Origin: an uncultured Clostridium sp.
GTDB taxonomy: Bacteria > Bacillota > Clostridia > Oscillospirales > Acutalibacteraceae
Assembly: GCA_934717555.1 (NCBI GenBank)
Contig: CAKUYY010000051.1
Location: 1-9,370 of the forward strand
Length of the DNA: 9,370 bases
Direction of reading: 5' to 3'
Shown one piece after another: positions 6,529 through 9,370 of the stretch. A model generated the notes under the pieces. That model was not told the DNA's origin. It saw only the letters and a list, made by a program, of their open reading frames with translations, and ran no database searches. Position 1 is the first letter of the stretch; each line of letters begins with the position of its first letter. Both the position numbers and the translations under genes were made by a program.

Positions 6529-6918
6529 ATGCTGTCACAAACATTAAAAAGACTTCGGGAAAATTGCGGTTATACACAGCAGCAGGTAGCTGATGCACTT
6601 AATATAGATCGTTCTACCTACACGTATTATGAAACCGCGAAAACAACTCCGGATATCAATACCATCATTAAACTGGCAAAAATTTTTAATGTGACCTACA
6701 GCGATATCCTTGACGACGACATAAATTCTGCCGCTAGGGTAAGCGATGTCACCAAAAGGTCGCCGCCAGCAAAAAGGAACTCAAAAAATTCCAGTTTAAT
6801 CTATGAATTGACGAAAACAGAAAAGCAATTAATCATTTACTATCGACTGATGGATCGGGATTCCCAAAAAGAATTTCTGGACGCAGCCTACGAAAAAATT
6901 AGAAACAATAGTAAGTAA
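6529..6918 (+). CDS. XRE-family helix-turn-helix transcriptional regulator
   Basis: Predicted DNA-binding regulator, 129 aa. Residues 2-61 form a Cro/CI-type HTH domain: the recognition-helix region TQQQVADALNIDRSTYTYYE is typical, and a hydrophobic helix with FNVTYSDIL closes the domain. A charged, Ser/Lys/Arg-rich linker (about 66-88) leads to a C-terminal helical segment (about 92-126) rich in Lys/Glu, possibly for dimerisation. The start is set by a strong ribosome binding site, and a terminator begins directly after the stop, so the gene stands alone. Its targets are not evident. Divergence from the tRNA and inverted repeats in its own leader suggest autoregulation. I cannot name an orthologue; small regulators of this type are common in Clostridia. 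Confidence 0.92.
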   Translation: MLSQTLKRLRENCGYTQQQVADALNIDRSTYTYYETAKTTPDINTIIKLAKIFNVTYSDILDDDINSAARVSDVTKRSPPAKRNSKNSSLIYELTKTEKQLIIYYRLMDRDSQKEFLDAAYEKIRNNSK

Positions 6919-6960
6919 GAACAGGTAGTGGGGTTCTCCCCTCTACCTGTTCTTTCTTTA
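6919..6960 (+). terminator. Terminator of the XRE regulator gene
   Basis: Strong hairpin starting immediately after the TAA stop: a 10-bp stem (6919-6928 with 6943-6952), a T-T mismatch, then GGGG/CCCC around a TTCT loop, followed by TTTCTTTA. It separates the regulator from the MoxR operon. Confidence 0.92.
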
Positions 6961-7007
6961 TAGAAAACTCACCGTACTTGTAGCGATATCCCATTTATGA
7001 AAATATC

Positions 7008-7036
7008 TTGCAAATGAGATGTGACCATTATAAGAT
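7008..7036 (+). promoter_or_regulatory. Possible promoter of the MoxR-DUF58 operon
   Basis: TTGCAA (7008-7013), a 17-nt spacer and TAAGAT (7031-7036), four of six matches at the -10. Transcription would start near 7043, about 50 nt before the MoxR start. This is the best candidate in the gap after the XRE terminator, but it is weak. Confidence 0.35.
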
Positions 7037-7094
7037 GAAAACAGTTATTATACTAGTTGGAATGATTTATAAAAAACAAGGGGAATTTAAAACT

Positions 7095-8021
7095 ATGATT
7101 CAAAAAGCTCAACAAATTATGGCAGAAGTCCAAAAAGTTGTCGTTGGAAAAGAGGAAATCATTGCAAAAGTTCTCATGGTCATGTTAGCCAAAGGCCATG
7201 TTCTGATCGAAGATATTCCGGGAGTAGGAAAAACCACATTGGCCCTTGCTTTTTCCAAAGCGCTTTCTCTCGATTACAAAAGAATACAATTTACACCGGA
7301 TGTCATGCCATCGGATATCACGGGATTTAATTTATACAATCAATCTACAGGAGCCTTTGAGTATTGTCCCGGCGCTGCCATGTGCAATTTATTTTTGGCG
7401 GATGAAATTAACCGTACCTCCAGCAAAACTCAATCCGCCCTCCTTGAGGTCATGGAAGAAGGCCGCATCACAGTAGATGGTATCACCCGGGATGTCCCTC
7501 AGCCTTATATCGTCATCGCTACACAAAATCCTGTAGGGTCTGCTGGAACACAAATGCTCCCCGAATCCCAGCTGGACCGTTTTATGGTTCGTCTGAGTAT
7601 GGGGTATCCTGACTTGGAAAGCGAAATACATATCTTAAAAGAAAGGCATTCCATAGACCCCCTGAGTACGGTCAAGCAGGTTGCCACTGTACAAGAATTA
7701 TTACAGATGCAAAAATTTGTCTCCGATATTTTCGTAAGTGATCCGATCTACCGCTATATCGCCGTTCTTTCTTCTTCTACCCGTAGCCATCCATTGATTC
7801 ATTTAGGGGTCAGCACCCGCGGAGCTTTGGCTCTTTCCAAAATGGCCAAAGCCTGCGCTTTCCTTCTGGGGAGGGATTATGTTATTCCAGAGGATATCCA
7901 AAAGGTAATTTACGATGTATGGGAACACCGTATTTTACTGGAATCCCAGGCAAAAATGGAACATGTGTCCCCTCATAGGATTTTGGAACAATTCATTTCT
8001 GATATAGAAATCCCCAAATAA
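7095..8021 (+). CDS. MoxR-family AAA+ ATPase
   Basis: Predicted cytoplasmic chaperone-like ATPase, 308 aa. Members of this family act with neighbouring DUF58 or VWA proteins, probably remodelling or activating a partner; the client here is unknown. Visible motifs: Walker A GVGKTT (43-48), Walker B LFLADE (99-104) followed by INR, sensor 1 in ATQNPVG, and the LDRF segment typical of MoxR. The C-terminal helical lid contains STRG and an EDI segment. The start at 7095 is preferred because AAGGGGA (7078-7084) lies 10 nt upstream and the protein then begins like other MoxR proteins. The frame is open further upstream to a TTG at 7008, but those 29 residues resemble no family N-terminus and overlap the promoter-like elements. 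The next gene starts 61 nt downstream. Confidence 0.95.
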   Translation: MIQKAQQIMAEVQKVVVGKEEIIAKVLMVMLAKGHVLIEDIPGVGKTTLALAFSKALSLDYKRIQFTPDVMPSDITGFNLYNQSTGAFEYCPGAAMCNLFLADEINRTSSKTQSALLEVMEEGRITVDGITRDVPQPYIVIATQNPVGSAGTQMLPESQLDRFMVRLSMGYPDLESEIHILKERHSIDPLSTVKQVATVQELLQMQKFVSDIFVSDPIYRYIAVLSSSTRSHPLIHLGVSTRGALALSKMAKACAFLLGRDYVIPEDIQKVIYDVWEHRILLESQAKMEHVSPHRILEQFISDIEIPK

Positions 8022-8062
8022 TAAAAAGTATCTTCTTTTCTAGATCTGGCATATCCCTCGTG

Positions 8063-8079
8063 GAAGAAAGGCGGTCTTC
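8063..8079 (+). promoter_or_regulatory. Ribosome binding site of the DUF58 gene, in a small hairpin loop
   Basis: AAAGGCGG (8067-8074) lies 8 nt before the ATG at 8083. The flanking GAAGA (8063-8067) and TCTTC (8075-8079) are perfect inverted arms, so the ribosome binding site would sit in the loop of a 5-bp stem. No comparable site precedes the TTG at 8114. Confidence 0.5.
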
Positions 8080-8082
8080 TCT

Positions 8083-8116
8083 ATGTTAAAATGCCGAATA
8101 TCCTATTTACATTTTG
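8083..8116 (+). other. Displaced 5' end of the DUF58 gene, with an apparent one-base frameshift
   Basis: Reading from ATG 8083 gives MLKCRISYLH, the basic-then-hydrophobic N-terminus expected of a DUF58 protein, behind a good ribosome binding site. This frame runs on to a stop at 8274 without DUF58 features, while the DUF58 body lies one base ahead. Removing one T from the TTTT run at 8112-8115 joins the two as a continuous MLKCRISYLHLCATFFFYLF and would restore a gene of about 389 codons. Either the sequence has an extra base here or the gene is damaged. This is inference from the reading frames alone. Confidence 0.55.
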
Positions 8117-9253
8117 TGCGCCACTTTTTTCTTTTATCTCTTTTATCCGGATTACTTGTCTTTCCTGTCCCTCTTATTTGTTCTATTGCTTCCTGTCTTT
8201 CTGTTTGTTCTGGTCATCCTCGCCAGCCGAAAGATTTCCGCTTCTCTGGAGCTGGACAGCTCCTCTGTCTGTAAAAAGGAAGAATTCCCGGTATGCCTCC
8301 ACTTGCGAAACCGCTTTTTCCTTCCATTGTCACGGGTGAAAGCGGTGATATGCATGGAAAACGGTTTTACCGGAGAACAGAAACAATTTTCCCTTTTCCT
8401 TCCCATCGGTTCTCACGGCAAGGAAGATATCCGTTGGACCATGTCCTCCAGTCATTGCGGGCAGGTATGCATTTCTCTGGACAGGCTTTCTGTTTATGAT
8501 TATCTGGGATTGTTCACCTTTTCTGTATCAACCCACAACCACGGAATCGTGGACGTTATCCCCGATTGCCGGGAAATTTCCCCTCGTGTCGATATGGGAA
8601 CACAACTTTGTATGGAATCCGATCTATATTCTACACAAAAACCCGGAAGTGATCCTTCCGAGACATTCGGGCTACGGGAATATATGCCCGGCGACAGCCT
8701 TCATTCTGTCCATTGGAAACTGAGTGCAAAATCTGGTCAGTGGATGGTCCGTCAATGCAGTGCTCCACTTAGTCACTCTATTGTATTATTGATAGAATTT
8801 TTTAAGCCCTCAGATCCCTCTTCCACACCCTTAGATACCCTTTTGGATTGTACTTTTTCCTTATCTCACTTTCTCTTGCAAAATCAGCTGCGACACTTTC
8901 TATGCTGGTATGATACCTCTACCAATCAGCTAGAACAGTTTTCCATCACCAGTGAAGAAGATCTCCATACGTTTCTCCATCATATTCTGACAAGAAAATG
9001 TTATGTAACCCCCACCCTTGCCTTAGAATGTTACGAACGGCAATATGCTGGTTTTGTTTCCTCCCATTTTTTCTATTTTCTTGCTTCCCATGTTTCCTCA
9101 GATGTCCAAACGTTAATCTCTAGGTTAAAAAATCATCGGAATACTATTTTTACCTTTTCCGAAGATCCTCCCACAGAATCATCCTACTCCTTGGATGTTC
9201 TTTCCATTACCTCGGAAACGTTACGGGATACCTTAGACCAGTTATTGATCTAG
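8114..9253 (+). CDS. DUF58 domain-containing protein, N-terminus probably incomplete
   Basis: Predicted membrane-anchored protein of the DUF58 family, which pairs with MoxR ATPases; molecular function unknown. The unbroken frame gives 379 aa from a TTG codon. A hydrophobic segment spans about 4-37 (family members usually have two close N-terminal TM helices), followed by a soluble beta-rich region with YDYLGLF (128-134). The DUF58 core follows: REYMPGD (188-194) and HWKLSAK (200-206), matching the family consensus REYxPGDxxxxIHWxxSAK, and a VWA-like C-terminal part. The TTG has no ribosome binding site; no ATG lies between it and the in-frame stop at 8087-8089. The true start is probably ATG 8083 in another frame. 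The protein is unusually rich in Ser, Phe and Cys, reflecting a pyrimidine-rich coding strand. Confidence 0.9.
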   Translation: MCATFFFYLFYPDYLSFLSLLFVLLLPVFLFVLVILASRKISASLELDSSSVCKKEEFPVCLHLRNRFFLPLSRVKAVICMENGFTGEQKQFSLFLPIGSHGKEDIRWTMSSSHCGQVCISLDRLSVYDYLGLFTFSVSTHNHGIVDVIPDCREISPRVDMGTQLCMESDLYSTQKPGSDPSETFGLREYMPGDSLHSVHWKLSAKSGQWMVRQCSAPLSHSIVLLIEFFKPSDPSSTPLDTLLDCTFSLSHFLLQNQLRHFLCWYDTSTNQLEQFSITSEEDLHTFLHHILTRKCYVTPTLALECYERQYAGFVSSHFFYFLASHVSSDVQTLISRLKNHRNTIFTFSEDPPTESSYSLDVLSITSETLRDTLDQLLI

Positions 9254-9285
9254 CCCTTTTAAAACCATGAAAATAGGTGAAATTC

Positions 9286-9370
9286 ATGATAGTACATCAA
9301 AAATCTTCTCCTGATCCCTCGAATGGGCTTCTATTGCATCAGGACTTTTCAGTAAACTCTCATAACCCTG
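9286..9370 (+). CDS. Start of the next operon gene (truncated by window edge)
   Basis: An ATG 32 nt after the DUF58 stop, with AGGTGA 5 nt upstream, opens a frame with no stop through the right edge (28 codons, beginning MIVHQKSSPDPSNG). Too little is visible to assign a family. In MoxR-DUF58 operons the third gene is often a transglutaminase-like membrane protein, so that is the first guess, from context only. A competing ATG at 9267 stops after 15 codons. Confidence 0.5.
   Translation, partial: MIVHQKSSPDPSNGLLLHQDFSVNSHNP

Noticed and set aside
7008..7094. Upstream TTG start for the MoxR gene
   Set aside because: It adds 29 residues unlike the family N-terminus, has no ribosome binding site, and the ATG at 7095 has one at proper distance.

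Overview
The window looks like chromosome of an anaerobic, mid-to-low GC Gram-positive bacterium (Bacillota, class Clostridia, plausibly near Oscillospiraceae/Ruminococcaceae). The grounds are two [FeFe] hydrogenase-type proteins, a CCA-encoding tRNA-Thr, TTGACA/TATAAT promoters with 17-nt spacers, strong AGGAGG-type ribosome binding sites and hairpin-plus-T terminators. This placement is inference; no marker gene fixes the taxon. I saw no insertion sequence, CRISPR array, phage gene or origin.

Left half (1-4668, minus strand): a tight operon read right to left. It encodes a small [2Fe-2S] thioredoxin-like ferredoxin (4152-4397), a group C-like sensory [FeFe] hydrogenase HydS with ferredoxin, H-cluster, extra Fe-S and PAS domains (2446-4155), a SpoIIE/PP2C-type phosphatase with an unassigned C-terminal domain (1274-2446), and a group B-type monomeric [FeFe] hydrogenase cut by the left edge (1-1259). 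Genes overlap by 4 nt, overlap by 1 nt, or lie 14 nt apart. Two good minus-strand promoters (near 4603-4631 and 4476-4504) precede the operon. The layout reads as an H2/redox-sensing circuit whose output would be protein dephosphorylation, co-expressed with a catalytic hydrogenase. Similar HydS-phosphatase-hydrogenase clusters are known in ruminococci, so the system is not wholly new, but its signalling output is poorly characterised.

Middle (4669-6361, minus strand): a tRNA-Thr(CGT) with a near-consensus promoter and its own terminator, then an 11-TM sodium-coupled neurotransmitter:sodium symporter (MhsT/Tyt1 type) ending at a 13-bp hairpin terminator that separates it from the hydrogenase operon.

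Right half (6362-9370, plus strand): a monocistronic XRE-type regulator with a strong terminator directly after its stop codon. A MoxR AAA+ ATPase, a DUF58 protein and the first codons of a third gene follow; this is the usual MoxR-DUF58(-transglutaminase) order. The DUF58 gene seems to carry a one-base shift near its start: the ATG with a good ribosome binding site (8083) is in a different frame from the body of the protein. That is either a sequencing indel in a T run or a real lesion.
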